The notes: a model not told the origin generated them from the letters alone. Positions 16,433 through 25,454 are shown, numbered from the stretch's first letter. The stretch is DNA of 64,000 nt from Streptomyces albogriseolus (GCA_014650475.1 BMVA01000006.1:62001-126000); one strand, 5' to 3'. Program-made: numbers and translations.

Positions 16433-17638
16433 CTAGTCGTGCGGGACGTCCTTCACGTACACGACCCCGTCGATGCGTGGCAGGTGGGACGGGTCCAGCG
16501 GGGCGTAGCCGAAGTACGGGGACACGCGTGGGACAGCGGCTATGTGCCGTGCTGCTGCGTTGAGTTGAGCCGCGTCGATCACGCACTGTGGTTCGGGCAG
16601 CGCGTGCAGGATGCCCTCCACCGTGTTCGGGGGCGGGGCGTGCACGCCCTGGTGCCTCATCGTGCCAAGAGCGGTGGCCAGGTACGCGTACTGGTCACCC
16701 AGCCGCGTACTCACCAGTGCCCCGGCGCTCCACCACTCCACCTTCGCGTGACCCCACATACGCATCGCGCTCTTGTCCCGCTGCAGGTGACTGTTGTGGG
16801 CGTGGACCAGCACCGGACCGCGTGAGGCGAGGGCGAGGAGGTTGCCGGCCATCATCTCGTCCCGTGTGGCGAGCAGGCGGGCCATGCGGGCGGGTGACGT
16901 GTCCGCCATCCAGGAGTGGTAGCGCAGCAGGCCGACGGCGGTACGGCCGTACAGGTGCGCTCGGGAGCGGTCGTCCGGTGAGGACACCGCAGCGAGGTGG
17001 GGTGCCTGCGTCTCCAGCAGGGTCACCATGTCGTCGGCGAGCAGGCGTAGTTCGCGTGTTTCCGGTGTGCGGCCGATGGACTGCGACGGGTCCGTCATGG
17101 CCGCCTGGTTGGTCCAGGGAGCGTCGGCGCCGAGCAGGTCGTCGAGCCTGTCCGGCGCGCAGGGCAGCAGGTCCGTGTCGACATGGGCCGCCAGGTAGTC
17201 GTGCAGTCCGGTGAGCGCCTGGCGAGGGCTTTCGGCGCCTGTGATCTCCAGCGGGCCGTCCATGCCGGCGAACCGGACGTGGTCGTCCGCGGGACGGTTC
17301 GCGTTGAAGTCCCGCAACCAGGACACAAGTTCGCGGTTCGCCTGCGAGACGCCCCAGTCGTGACTGAAGCCGCGCTTCATCACGGCGTCCAGTGATCCCT
17401 CACCCGCGGTGACGTACGCGTCCACGGTCAGAGCCCTCAGACAGTCACTCTCCAGCGCGATCGTCCGATAGCCCTCCTCTTCCACAAGCTGCCGGAAGAG
17501 AGTGTTGCGCAGGTCGAGGAGGGTGTCCTCACCGTGCGTGGGCTCGCCGAGAGCGAGCACGCGGGGAGGGGCCGGAAGCAGTTCCGTGATCGCCGACGCT
17601 TCCACGGGACGGGCGAAGTCCTTGATGCCGGTTTCCAT
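16433..17638 (-). CDS. Erythromycin esterase family protein
   Basis: The 401-residue protein belongs to the Ere family of hydrolases, whose best-known members open the macrolide lactone ring. The conserved GEPTHGED motif gives E32 and H35. E63 (TIALESD) and a late HAHNSHLQRD segment supply the other expected active-site residues. Full length matches EreA/EreB (~400). There is no signal peptide, so it acts in the cytosol. It is divergent from a tandem-HTH MerR regulator and a palindrome lies between them, which suggests inducible expression. Many actinobacterial Ere homologues have unknown substrates, so macrolide resistance is only a possibility. Confidence 0.85.
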   Translation of the reverse strand: METGIKDFARPVEASAITELLPAPPRVLALGEPTHGEDTLLDLRNTLFRQLVEEEGYRTIALESDCLRALTVDAYVTAGEGSLDAVMKRGFSHDWGVSQANRELVSWLRDFNANRPADDHVRFAGMDGPLEITGAESPRQALTGLHDYLAAHVDTDLLPCAPDRLDDLLGADAPWTNQAAMTDPSQSIGRTPETRELRLLADDMVTLLETQAPHLAAVSSPDDRSRAHLYGRTAVGLLRYHSWMADTSPARMARLLATRDEMMAGNLLALASRGPVLVHAHNSHLQRDKSAMRMWGHAKVEWWSAGALVSTRLGDQYAYLATALGTMRHQGVHAPPPNTVEGILHALPEPQCVIDAAQLNAAARHIAAVPRVSPYFGYAPLDPSHLPRIDGVVYVKDVPHD

Positions 17639-17642
17639 ACCC

Positions 17643-17658
17643 TCAACGGTATCGTTGA
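17643..17658. promoter_or_regulatory. Palindrome between ere-like and merR-like genes
   Basis: TCAACG-GTAT-CGTTGA is a perfect inverted repeat with a 4-bp centre, 5 bp before the esterase start codon. MerR-family regulators bind such sites in divergent promoters. Binding by the adjacent protein is inferred. Confidence 0.45.
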
Positions 17659-17697
17659 ACTTTCGGTGGAGAGTTTGAGCGCAGTATCGTCGTGTCC

Positions 17698-18423
17698 GTG
17701 GGGCACAACCTTCAAACGAGTGGCAAGCTGAGGCCGGTCGACCTGGCCCGTCGGCACGGTCTGTCCACCCAGGCGGTGAGGAACTACGAAGAGGCCGGCA
17801 TCCTCCCGACAGCCGAGCGAACGGCCTCCGGCTATCGCATCTACACCCCTCTGCACGAGCGGGCGCTGGCCGCGTTCCTCACCCTGGTGCCGGGGCATGG
17901 GCATGCGACGGCGACAGCGGTCATGCAGGCCGTGAACCGTGACGCCGTCGACGAGGCCTTCCAGCTCATCGACGAGAGTCACGCCCGGCTGCTGCACGAC
18001 CGGCGCACGCTGCGAGCCGTGGAGGACGCCCTGCGCGGGCTCACCGCCGACTCAGGCTGTGCCGACTCGGCCGTCTTCACTCAGACGTTCATCGGGCCGC
18101 TGGCCGAGGAGCTGGGCGTCCGGCCGGCGACCCTGCGGAAGTGGGAGGACGCCGGACTCGTACGTCCGCGGCGCGACCCCGTGACCGGTTACCGGGTGTA
18201 CGACCCGGCCGACGTGCGGGACGCACACCTGGTGCATCAGCTCCGGCGCGGTGGCTACCTGCTCCAGGAGATCGCCCCGCTGATCACCCAGGTGCGGACA
18301 GCCGGCGGACTCGAACCCCTCGAAGGCGCTCTACGTGACTGGCGTGGCCGGCTGTCCGACCGCGGACGGGCGATGCTGCGTGGGGCCGCCGCGCTGGACG
18401 CGTATCTGATGGTGCGTGACTGA
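17698..18423 (+). CDS. MerR-family regulator with two HTH domains (TioE-like)
   Basis: The 241-residue protein contains two separate MerR winged HTH domains. The first is at residues ~10-75 (VDLARRHGLSTQAVRNYEEAGIL...GYRIYT) and the second at ~128-195 (LAEELGVRPATLRKWEDAGLV...GYRVYD). Classical MerR proteins have one and dimerise through a coiled coil. Tandem forms such as TioE occur in actinobacteria near antibiotic genes. The GTG at 17698 is preferred because TATCGT (17685-17690) lies at the leaderless distance and no Shine-Dalgarno is present. A GTG at 17692 is the alternative. The divergent erythromycin-esterase homologue is the likely target. Confidence 0.8.
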   Translation: MGHNLQTSGKLRPVDLARRHGLSTQAVRNYEEAGILPTAERTASGYRIYTPLHERALAAFLTLVPGHGHATATAVMQAVNRDAVDEAFQLIDESHARLLHDRRTLRAVEDALRGLTADSGCADSAVFTQTFIGPLAEELGVRPATLRKWEDAGLVRPRRDPVTGYRVYDPADVRDAHLVHQLRRGGYLLQEIAPLITQVRTAGGLEPLEGALRDWRGRLSDRGRAMLRGAAALDAYLMVRD

Positions 18424-18430
18424 GTTCGCG

Positions 18431-19462
18431 TCAGCCCTTCACGCCCAGCGCGCCCAGCAACATCGGCAGCGAGGCGTGCAGTTCGCGCTCCCAGTACCGC
18501 CACGTGTGGGTGCCGGCGCCGTAGAAATGGGTGGTGAGGTGCTTGGCGCCTACGCGCTTCAACTCGGCGGCCAGAGCGTGGTTCTGCCGATTGAAGTCCG
18601 CCTCGAGGGCGCTCACCGCGCCGGGTTTGTCCAGCGGGCCCGCCGTGCCGTCGCCGCAGGAGAGGTACACGGGCAGCGACTTGAGGCGCTTCGCCAGGTG
18701 GAACGGGTCGTGGGCCTGCCAGACGCGCCGCTGCGCGACCGGGTCGCCCCACACCCGGAGGGGGTCGTTGCCCTGACCTGCGAACAGGCCCAGGATGCGG
18801 TTGACCGACTCGTCGTTGAGGAGCGGGTGCGCGGAACCCGAGTACGCGGCGGTCGCCTTGAACATGCCGGGGTGCCGGGCGGCGTACAGCAGGGCGCCCT
18901 GGCCGCCCATCGACAGGCCGGCGACGACGCGGTTGCGGCCGGCTCCCCAGTCGCGTTCCAGGAGGTGGCGCAGTTCGACCGTGTGGAAGGTCTCCCAGGC
19001 GGGGTCACCCCCCTCGCCGTAGTTCCACCAGTCGCTGTACCAGCCGTTCCAGCCCGCCTCCGGCATGACCACGAGCACGTTGCGCAGACTGTCGGTCTCG
19101 GCGACGTCGGTCATCGCGGTCCAGGACGTGTAGTCGCCGCAGCAGCCGTGCAACAGCCAGAAGGTGGGCCAGTGCTGACGTCGGTCGGCGGGGTTCCAGC
19201 CGTCGGGGGTCAGCAGGCGGACCATGACGGTGCGGCCGCCGAGCGCCGTCGAGCGGACCGACAGGTCCACCTGGCGCTCCGCGACCTGCGTGACCGCCAC
19301 GACCTCGGCGCCGCGTCGCCCCGTATCACCCTGCGCGGAGCGCGTGTCGGCGGCATCCGCGGGGGTCGGGGCGACAAGCGTCGGTGTGGTCGGTACGAGG
19401 GCGAGGATCAGGACGGCGAGGACGAGACGTACACGGGCTCGGAAGGTGACGGCGGCGGTCAC
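18431..19462 (-). CDS. Secreted esterase, antigen-85-like alpha/beta hydrolase
   Basis: The 343-residue exported serine esterase has a signal peptide at about residues 1-38 (hydrophobic core LVLAVLILALV). The nucleophile is S184 in GLSMGG and the catalytic His is H319 in GTHTW. An oxyanion-loop region reads WLLHGCCGDYTSW. The fold resembles mycolyltransferase/antigen 85 and esterase D families, but streptomycetes lack mycolic acids, so a general carboxylesterase is more likely. The GTG at 19462 is chosen for AGGGA eight bases upstream; a longer start at 19540 has no good site. The gene converges on the MerR gene with only 7 bp between stops. Confidence 0.82.
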   Translation of the reverse strand: MTAAVTFRARVRLVLAVLILALVPTTPTLVAPTPADAADTRSAQGDTGRRGAEVVAVTQVAERQVDLSVRSTALGGRTVMVRLLTPDGWNPADRRQHWPTFWLLHGCCGDYTSWTAMTDVAETDSLRNVLVVMPEAGWNGWYSDWWNYGEGGDPAWETFHTVELRHLLERDWGAGRNRVVAGLSMGGQGALLYAARHPGMFKATAAYSGSAHPLLNDESVNRILGLFAGQGNDPLRVWGDPVAQRRVWQAHDPFHLAKRLKSLPVYLSCGDGTAGPLDKPGAVSALEADFNRQNHALAAELKRVGAKHLTTHFYGAGTHTWRYWERELHASLPMLLGALGVKG

Positions 19463-19692
19463 GGCGGCTCCCTGCGGTGCTGTTCGTCGCTGCGGTGGAA
19501 GGGCGGCGGGGCGAAGAGCGGATGTGCCCTGGGCAAGCATTCACCACGTGAGGCGCTCAGCGACAGACCACGGTCGGCCCGTACATGACCCTTGCGTGAA
19601 CGATGCCTCTCCCCGGCTGCATCCGCACCCGCCTGCGGACCGGGGTAGCTTGAGGCTCATCAGCCAACCGGTGTTCGAGAGAGGGTCGCGTC

Positions 19693-20043
19693 ATGACCGA
19701 GGAGTTCCTCATGCGCCTCGACGACGGGATGCTCGCGTACTTCCGCGACATGGCGGACGAGATGGTGAACCGGTTCGGCATCTCGCGGGCGGAGGCCGTG
19801 GCGCGGATCAACGCCCGCTACGGCGACTGCGACATCGAGCCCTACCCCGACCTCATGTGCCACGAGGAACCCTCGTATTGGGCGTACGGCGCCTACTACG
19901 TGCCGGACGCGGCCGGCCGGCTGCCGTGCGGGGACGAGGCGCACGACCGGCGGATCGACATCTCCTCCCTCGTCGTGCGGCCCGTACCGGCGCCCGGCTC
20001 GCCCGCGTGGACACTCGCGGAACGAGCCAGGAGCCGAACCTGA
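19693..20043 (+). CDS. Small conserved-looking hypothetical protein
   Basis: The 116-residue soluble protein starts with an amphipathic helical region (MLAYFRDMADEMVNRFGISRAEAVARIN), continues with an acidic Cys-containing segment (YGDCDIEPYPDLMCHEE) and a YWAYGAYYV aromatic stretch. It looks like a widespread actinobacterial protein of unknown role. AGAGAGGGT lies just upstream of ATG 19693. It converges on the phosphodiester glycosidase gene, 14 bp apart. Confidence 0.7.
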   Translation: MTEEFLMRLDDGMLAYFRDMADEMVNRFGISRAEAVARINARYGDCDIEPYPDLMCHEEPSYWAYGAYYVPDAAGRLPCGDEAHDRRIDISSLVVRPVPAPGSPAWTLAERARSRT

Positions 20044-20057
20044 TCCGCTGCCGCTCG

Positions 20058-21680
20058 TCAGCGCCTGCGCGGCAGGATCAGCAGCGCGTCGCCGACAGGC
20101 CGTTCGCCGGCCGCGTCCGACGGGTCGTTGATCACCTGGCCGTTCGCCACCATCGTCGTCGATCCGCCCCCGTCGAGGTTGGCGGCATCCCGCAGGCCGA
20201 GGGAACGGGCCACCTTCGCACTCTCGGTGATGCTGAGGCCGAGGGAGGCCGTGCTGCGGCCGTCGGCCGTGACCAGGACGGTGCGGCCTGCCGCGTCCGT
20301 ACCGGCGAGGGTGCGGGGATTGCGCTTGTGGACCCAGCCGTAGTACCAGCTGGGGTCGTCAGGGTGCACCATCCCGTCGGTGGCGGGGGTGACGTGAAGG
20401 CGCCCGTCGCGGACCAGCTCGGGGCCCGCGTTGACGATGTCCGTCCCCGGTGACGGTGTCACGCGGCGGCCCTGGTCGTCGCGGAGGGTCGTCTCGACGC
20501 GCAGGCGCTCGCCGGGGCGGGCCAAAGCCGTCAGTGCGGCCACCTGCCGGCCGGTCGCCTGGATCGAGCTGCCGCCGGACGGGAGCGGGCCGCCGCGGAC
20601 GGAGCGCAGCTCCAGCACGCGCCCCCGGCTGTCCAGGACGGCTTCCACGCCCTCGCCCTGCGGCGTGCTCGCGCCGTACTCCTGGGTGAACGCGACGAGT
20701 TGGTCGGGATTGGTGCACGTCACGTCGTGCAGGGGCAGCGAGGTGGGGCTGTCGCCCTCGCTGCCGCCGCAGTTGCGGATCAGGCCCGGTACGCGGTTGA
20801 CGCCGTCGAGGGTCAGGGCGGTGCCGCGCGCGGTGACCCGTCCCTCCCAGGTGAGGCGGGTGATCTGGGCGCTGCGGCCGCCGTCGCGGACGACGAGGCC
20901 GGGGCGTCCGCTGACCGGTTCGCTCAACAGGCGCCCGTCGAACACGCCGACGCCCGCCGGGTCGCCGGGTGCGCCGGAGCGGGGGTCGAGGACGAAGAAG
21001 CCCGCGTTGACCGCGGCGACGGCTCCGGCGTCGCCGGCGAGGGCGCTGACGGTCTCGCGGTTCTCGATGTCGGGGCCGTAAGCGGCGTCCAGGGTGCCGC
21101 GGAAGGTGCGCGGGTCGACGGTGAGGACATCGAGGCGCCAGGGGCCGCGGTCGGTGGTCGCGCCGTCCCAGCCGGTGTAGGTGACCGAGCCGCTGTAACC
21201 GGCGTTGATCACGCGGATGCGTTCCGTCGCCGCGGCGGACTGGGAGGTGAAGCTGCCGATGCGGACACGCCAGCCGAGCGTTCCGCCCGCGTAGTCCGCC
21301 GTCCTCGGTGTCGTCACCTGTTCGGCCCGCGCGTCGAAGCCGTCGCCTCGCAGCTCGGCGACGAGTTCGTCGGCGCTGGCCTTGTCCTTGAGGGTCGTCG
21401 GCGGTGCGTCGGGGTCGGGTGAGGTGTCGCCCCCGGGGATGGACGCCTCCACGGTCCAGTGGTGTGCCGGGTCCACGGCGCCGCGCACGATGCGGGTGAG
21501 CGTCAGACCGGGCTGCAGGGTCTGGGTGGTGCGGGTTTCGGCGAGGCCGGCGGGGCCCAGCGGGAGGGCCGCGCGGGCGTCGGCGGTGCGGTTGCCGGCG
21601 GAGGCCTGGGCCGGAAGCCCGGTCACCGCCAGGACGACACCGAAGGCGACGGCCGCCCCGCCCAGTCTTCTCTTCTTCAT
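20058..21680 (-). CDS. Secreted phosphodiester glycosidase family protein (DUF2233/NAGPA-like)
   Basis: The 540-residue exported protein has a Sec signal at residues 1-28 (ending QASA). An N-terminal region of ~130 residues includes a SPOR-like repeat (ASADELVAELRGDGFDAR, then WRVRIGSFTSQSAAA). The phosphodiester glycosidase domain follows from ~170, with AAVNAGFFVLD and the signature C-terminal block LGLRDAANLDGGGSTTM. Family members remove N-acetylglucosamine from phosphodiesters, or act on cell-wall or exopolysaccharide glycosides. The substrate here is unknown. The start has a good leader, ATG followed by KKRR and a hydrophobic core. Confidence 0.82.
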   Translation of the reverse strand: MKKRRLGGAAVAFGVVLAVTGLPAQASAGNRTADARAALPLGPAGLAETRTTQTLQPGLTLTRIVRGAVDPAHHWTVEASIPGGDTSPDPDAPPTTLKDKASADELVAELRGDGFDARAEQVTTPRTADYAGGTLGWRVRIGSFTSQSAAATERIRVINAGYSGSVTYTGWDGATTDRGPWRLDVLTVDPRTFRGTLDAAYGPDIENRETVSALAGDAGAVAAVNAGFFVLDPRSGAPGDPAGVGVFDGRLLSEPVSGRPGLVVRDGGRSAQITRLTWEGRVTARGTALTLDGVNRVPGLIRNCGGSEGDSPTSLPLHDVTCTNPDQLVAFTQEYGASTPQGEGVEAVLDSRGRVLELRSVRGGPLPSGGSSIQATGRQVAALTALARPGERLRVETTLRDDQGRRVTPSPGTDIVNAGPELVRDGRLHVTPATDGMVHPDDPSWYYGWVHKRNPRTLAGTDAAGRTVLVTADGRSTASLGLSITESAKVARSLGLRDAANLDGGGSTTMVANGQVINDPSDAAGERPVGDALLILPRRR

Positions 21681-22037
21681 CGTTGACCGCCCTCTCGCGC
21701 GTCGAGCCTGCCCGCGTCACTCGTGGAGCGAAGCCCCGGTTGGGAACATGCGTCACCTTCTCGCCCTGTGCTGACGGCGTCACGAACAGTCACTTAACGC
21801 ACGCTGGACAAGTATCGACCTGTGGGAACGTGCGTCAAGAAGGCGTGACCGCCTGCCAGTCGGGAGGCGCGGCGGCCTGGTCCGGTGGGCGCGGCGCCAC
21901 ACCAACGGGTGACGCCGATGGCCGCGCATCCGGGGTTGTCCACAGCCCTGAGCCGTTGTCAGTGGCCGCCGATAGATTTCTTCGCGTCCCGCCGGTCCGG
22001 CGAGGACATCCCCTTTCGTATGCATAGGAGAGGTGCG
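21681..22037. other. Divergent intergenic control region
   Basis: These 357 bp separate the glycosidase gene from the SWIM-vWA-MoxR operon and must hold both promoters. The middle (about 21775-21840) is relatively AT-rich and contains a pair of near-identical 14-mers (separate entry). No gene is visible. Confidence 0.5.
21742..21837. repeat. Two direct repeats GGGAACRTGCGTCA
   Basis: GGGAACATGCGTCA (21742-21755) and GGGAACGTGCGTCA (21824-21837) match at 13 of 14 positions and start 82 bp apart, about eight helical turns, so they face the same side of the DNA. They may be paired regulator sites. No binding protein can be named. Confidence 0.45.
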
Positions 22038-22541
22038 TTGTCGGTCTGGGAGAGGTCGAGCACGGTGCGGGTGGTGCCGCCCGCGCGGCCGCGGAAGCTC
22101 GCCAAGGTGCCGTTCGTGGAGCTGGCGGACGGGCGGTTGCAGGGTGTGGTGTCCAGCGGCTCCGACATCGGTCGGGTGTACGTGTCGTCAGTGGAGGCGG
22201 GGACGTACGCCTTCTCGTGCAGCACGAACAACAACCGGCCGTGCGGCGGGGCGCGCGGCGCTTTCTGCAACCACATACGGGCGCTGGTCGGGGAGGCCGT
22301 GCTGCAGTACGGCGCGGAGCGCGTGGCGCGGTATCTGAAGGTGGACGTGGCCGGTGAGCAGGCGGACGCGCAGGGCCTGACCTCGGCCATGACGTCGACG
22401 CGTCCCGCTCAGGGCGACAGGTCGGCCGCGGCCCAGGTGTTCAGCCGGTTCCTGCGCCATCTGGCCTACCTGGAGTTCGCGCCGACGACCGCGCCTGTGC
22501 CGGAGATGCACTGGTTCCCGACGACCGGGGCGGTGGCGTGA
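22038..22541 (+). CDS. SWIM zinc-finger-like protein, first gene of MoxR-vWA operon
   Basis: The 167-residue protein has a SWIM-type zinc site: SCSTNNNRPCGG...FCNHIRALV (about residues 59-85) supplies three Cys and one His in the C..C..CxH order of the family, which binds DNA or protein. The flanking segments (GVVSSGSDIGRVYVSSVEAGTY before it) fit the usual beta-strand context. TTG at 22038 is preferred over ATG 22020 because TAGGAGAGG ends four bases before it. The stop codon overlaps the next start, so translation is coupled. SWIM proteins commonly accompany vWA-MoxR operons. The exact role is unknown. Confidence 0.72.
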   Translation: MSVWERSSTVRVVPPARPRKLAKVPFVELADGRLQGVVSSGSDIGRVYVSSVEAGTYAFSCSTNNNRPCGGARGAFCNHIRALVGEAVLQYGAERVARYLKVDVAGEQADAQGLTSAMTSTRPAQGDRSAAAQVFSRFLRHLAYLEFAPTTAPVPEMHWFPTTGAVA

Positions 22542-23932
22542 TGCGTGCGGATCTGCTGACCGACGCCGTCGAGGGGCTGGACGAGGCGCTGGCCGCCGTG
22601 GACGGGTTCGACCAGGTGCTCGTCGGCGGGCTGCTGCGTCCGCAGCCCGCCCAGGCGGTCGCGCTCGCCGGGCTGGCGGACGCCGTCGCCGGGTCGCCGC
22701 TGGCCGGGCGGGTTGCCGAGGCGGCGGAGAAGACCGCAGCCGGGGCCGCGGACGAGGGCCACCTCATGGCGCTGGCCGCCGCGCGCACCGCGCTGCTGGG
22801 GTCCGTGCACGACGCGCTCGTCGCGCGGGTCGAGGACGCGGTCGGGCGGCCGCGCGCCGAGGAGCCGGCCGCCGCGGCCTCGGGCGTCGAGCATCCGGTG
22901 AATCTGCTGGTGGCGGCGCGTGGCTGGCTGTGCGATCTGGCGCGGGCAGGTTGGCAGGGCATCGACCATGAGCTGGTCGGCGGCGCTGCTCCCGTCGTGA
23001 CCGCGTTGCTGTCCGAGCCGGGGCTGCGGCGGCTCGCCGCGCTGCTCGACGGGTTCGCCGCGGAGCTCGCCGCGTCGTGTCCCGGCGCGACGCTGGAGCG
23101 GATCCCGGTACGGCGGTGGGCCGATCTGTGGTCCCGGGCGATGCTGCTGACACTGCCCGGCGCGGACCGGGCGGCCGCCGTCGCGGAGGCCACGGGCCGT
23201 CTGCTGCCGCTCGGCGTCGACGTGCACGAGCACGCCACGGCGGTGCAGGCGCAGGTGCACGCGGTGTTCGAGCCGGCGGACGGAGGGACGCCCCGTCTGG
23301 TGCGGGCCGGTGTGTCCGCGCCGAAGCCGGACACGGTCGTCGGCGCGGGGCTGTGGCAACTGCTGAGGCCGCACATGTCGCTGCTGGCCGCCGTGAGCGA
23401 GGGGCGTGCGATGGAGCTCGACGCCATGCCGGTCACCGCCGAGGGTGACCTGATCTGGGACGACGCCCGCGCCGCGCTGGGCGAGTCCGCCGAGCCCTTC
23501 ACCACCGCGCGGGTGGCGCTGCCGACTGCTGCCGCCGCCCCTGTGACGCCGGTGGACCGGCATCCGACGCGGATCGCCGTGCCCGTGCTGCTCGAGGGGT
23601 ACGCCGTGGAGGACGAGGGGGAACGCGTCGCCTTCCGGGTCGCCGGTGAGCGTCTGGCCGTCGACGCCGGCCGGGTGCCCGCCGCCGGGCCGCTGACCGC
23701 GGAGACCGTCGCCTCGTCCGCCGCGTGTATCGGTCTGCTGCGCTGGGACGCCGGGGAGTTCCTGGTTCAACCGCTGGCGGTGGAGCGGACGGTGCGGAAG
23801 AAGGCCGTCGCCGTGCACGCGGGGGCCTGGGCGGGGGGTACGGCCGACAAGGCGGGCGTACGGGCCGAGAAGGCCGCCACCGACGCCGTCACTGTGCTGC
23901 GTGAACGCGCGGGAAGGCTGCTGCGGAAATGA
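22541..23932 (+). CDS. Unknown protein, second gene of MoxR-vWA operon
   Basis: The 463-residue Ala/Val-rich soluble protein has no recognisable domain or catalytic motif. The N-terminal half is helical (residues 1-200) and the C-terminal half is mixed alpha/beta. It ends with a basic helix (RKKAVAVHAGAW... LRERAGRLLRK). ATG 22541 shares a base with the upstream TGA, and its own stop overlaps the vWA start by four bases, so it is tightly co-translated with both. It is probably the system-specific partner or adaptor, inferred from position alone. Confidence 0.72.
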   Translation: MRADLLTDAVEGLDEALAAVDGFDQVLVGGLLRPQPAQAVALAGLADAVAGSPLAGRVAEAAEKTAAGAADEGHLMALAAARTALLGSVHDALVARVEDAVGRPRAEEPAAAASGVEHPVNLLVAARGWLCDLARAGWQGIDHELVGGAAPVVTALLSEPGLRRLAALLDGFAAELAASCPGATLERIPVRRWADLWSRAMLLTLPGADRAAAVAEATGRLLPLGVDVHEHATAVQAQVHAVFEPADGGTPRLVRAGVSAPKPDTVVGAGLWQLLRPHMSLLAAVSEGRAMELDAMPVTAEGDLIWDDARAALGESAEPFTTARVALPTAAAAPVTPVDRHPTRIAVPVLLEGYAVEDEGERVAFRVAGERLAVDAGRVPAAGPLTAETVASSAACIGLLRWDAGEFLVQPLAVERTVRKKAVAVHAGAWAGGTADKAGVRAEKAATDAVTVLRERAGRLLRK

Positions 23933-25365
23933 GCGAGGTGAGCGTCGTCGAGGGAGGAGCCGAGGACGGAACTCCCGTCCCGGACTCCGACGAGAACCGA
24001 CGGCAAGTCCTGTACTGGCGGCTGCTGGCCCGCCTCTTTGACCCGGAGGAGCAGGCGTCGCTGGAGTCGGCGAGTGTCGCCGTGGTCGAGGACATCGGCC
24101 TGCCGGTGGCGCTGCTCGACCCGGCCGCGTCCGTCGACTCGGTGGTGCAGCGGCATCCCGAGCTGGCCGCCGAGTTCGACGGGCTGATGACGCCGGAGCC
24201 GGACGCGGACGGCGAGCGGGACCGGGCCGCCGAGGTGCGGCGGGCGGCGCTGGCGTCGAAGGTGCTGCTCAACATCTTCTCGACCGGCAGCGGCACGGTC
24301 ACCGCCGAGCAGCTCGCCCGCTGGCAGTCCGACGCCGGCTGGCTGGAGCGGGCCCTGGGCTGCCGGCCCGGTGATCTGCGCGGCGGCCGGGGCGGCGCGG
24401 GCCGGGCGGGCGCCGGCGTCAGCCCTACCGGTACCGGTGTCGGCACGCCCGCGCCCGACCTGAGCAGGCTGATCCCCGAGATCGGCCCGGAGCTGGGCTC
24501 GATCGAGGCCGGTCTGGTGCAGCGGATGCATCTGCGGGAGGTGCTGGCCGACCCGGCGCTCGCCTCGCGGCTGACGCCGAGCATGTCGCTGATCGAGCAG
24601 CTGCTGCGGGACAAGAACAACCTCTCCGGGGTCGCCCTCGCCAACGCCAAGGCACTGATCCGGCGCTACGTCGACGAGGTCACCGAGGTGCTGCGCACAC
24701 AGGTGGAGAAGGCGTCGGTCGGTGAGCTGGACCGGTCCGTGCCGCCCAAGCGGGTCTTCCGCAACCTCGACCTGAACCGCACCATCTGGAAGAACCTCAC
24801 CAACTGGGACCCGGAGGAGGAGCGGCTCTACGTCGACCGGCTCTACTACCGGCACACCAGCCGCAAGACGACACCGCAGCGGCTGATCGTCGTGGTGGAC
24901 CAGTCGGGGTCCATGGTCGACTCGATGGTCAACTGCACGATCCTGGCGTCGATCTTCGCGGGTCTGCCCAAGGTGGACGTGCATCTGATCGCGTACGACA
25001 CGCAGGCACTGGATCTGACGCCGTGGGCGCACGACCCGTTCGAGACGCTGCTGCGCACCCAGCTCGGCGGCGGCACGGACGGCACGGTCGCCATGGCGCT
25101 CGCCCAGCCCAAGATCGCCGAGCCGCGCAACACCGTGGTGGTGTGGATCTCCGACTTCTACGAATGGCGCACGGACGAGCTGTTCGAGAGCATGGCCGCC
25201 ATCCACCGTTCCGGGTCGAAGTTCATCCCGGTCGGGTCGGTGACCAGCTCGGGCCGCGGCAGCGTCAACCCCTGGTTCCGGGAGAAGTTCAAGGACCTGG
25301 GCACGCCGGTGATATCCGGTCACATCAAGAAGCTCGTGCACGAGCTCAAGACGTTCCTGACGTGA
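23929..25365 (+). CDS. vWA domain protein, third gene of MoxR-vWA operon
   Basis: The 478-residue protein has a helical N-terminal ~300 residues, including a Gly/Ala-rich linker near 150-175, and a C-terminal von Willebrand A domain from ~315. The metal-ion-dependent adhesion site begins D324-QSGS, with a later GGGTDGT motif and a WISDFYEW strand, so the MIDAS appears complete. In vWA-MoxR pairs this protein is the substrate-recognition or effector partner of the AAA+ ATPase. It overlaps the preceding gene by ATGA and is followed after 89 bp by the ATPase gene. Confidence 0.85.
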   Translation: MSEVSVVEGGAEDGTPVPDSDENRRQVLYWRLLARLFDPEEQASLESASVAVVEDIGLPVALLDPAASVDSVVQRHPELAAEFDGLMTPEPDADGERDRAAEVRRAALASKVLLNIFSTGSGTVTAEQLARWQSDAGWLERALGCRPGDLRGGRGGAGRAGAGVSPTGTGVGTPAPDLSRLIPEIGPELGSIEAGLVQRMHLREVLADPALASRLTPSMSLIEQLLRDKNNLSGVALANAKALIRRYVDEVTEVLRTQVEKASVGELDRSVPPKRVFRNLDLNRTIWKNLTNWDPEEERLYVDRLYYRHTSRKTTPQRLIVVVDQSGSMVDSMVNCTILASIFAGLPKVDVHLIAYDTQALDLTPWAHDPFETLLRTQLGGGTDGTVAMALAQPKIAEPRNTVVVWISDFYEWRTDELFESMAAIHRSGSKFIPVGSVTSSGRGSVNPWFREKFKDLGTPVISGHIKKLVHELKTFLT

Positions 25366-25394
25366 GCGTCGACTTCCTGACTTGACGACTCAAA

Positions 25395-25418
25395 GACTTC
25401 GCGACTTCGCGACTTCGC
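25395..25418 (+). repeat. Three tandem copies of GACTTCGC
   Basis: Exactly three head-to-tail 8-mers occupy 25395-25418 in the 89-bp spacer between the vWA and MoxR genes. Looser copies (CGACTTCCTGAC, TTGACGACTC, GCGACTCATACTTCG) flank them. It may be slippage-generated or a translation-spacing element. Confidence 0.6.
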
Positions 25419-25454
25419 GATCCAGCGACTCATACTTCGAAAGGCTCATCCCTC

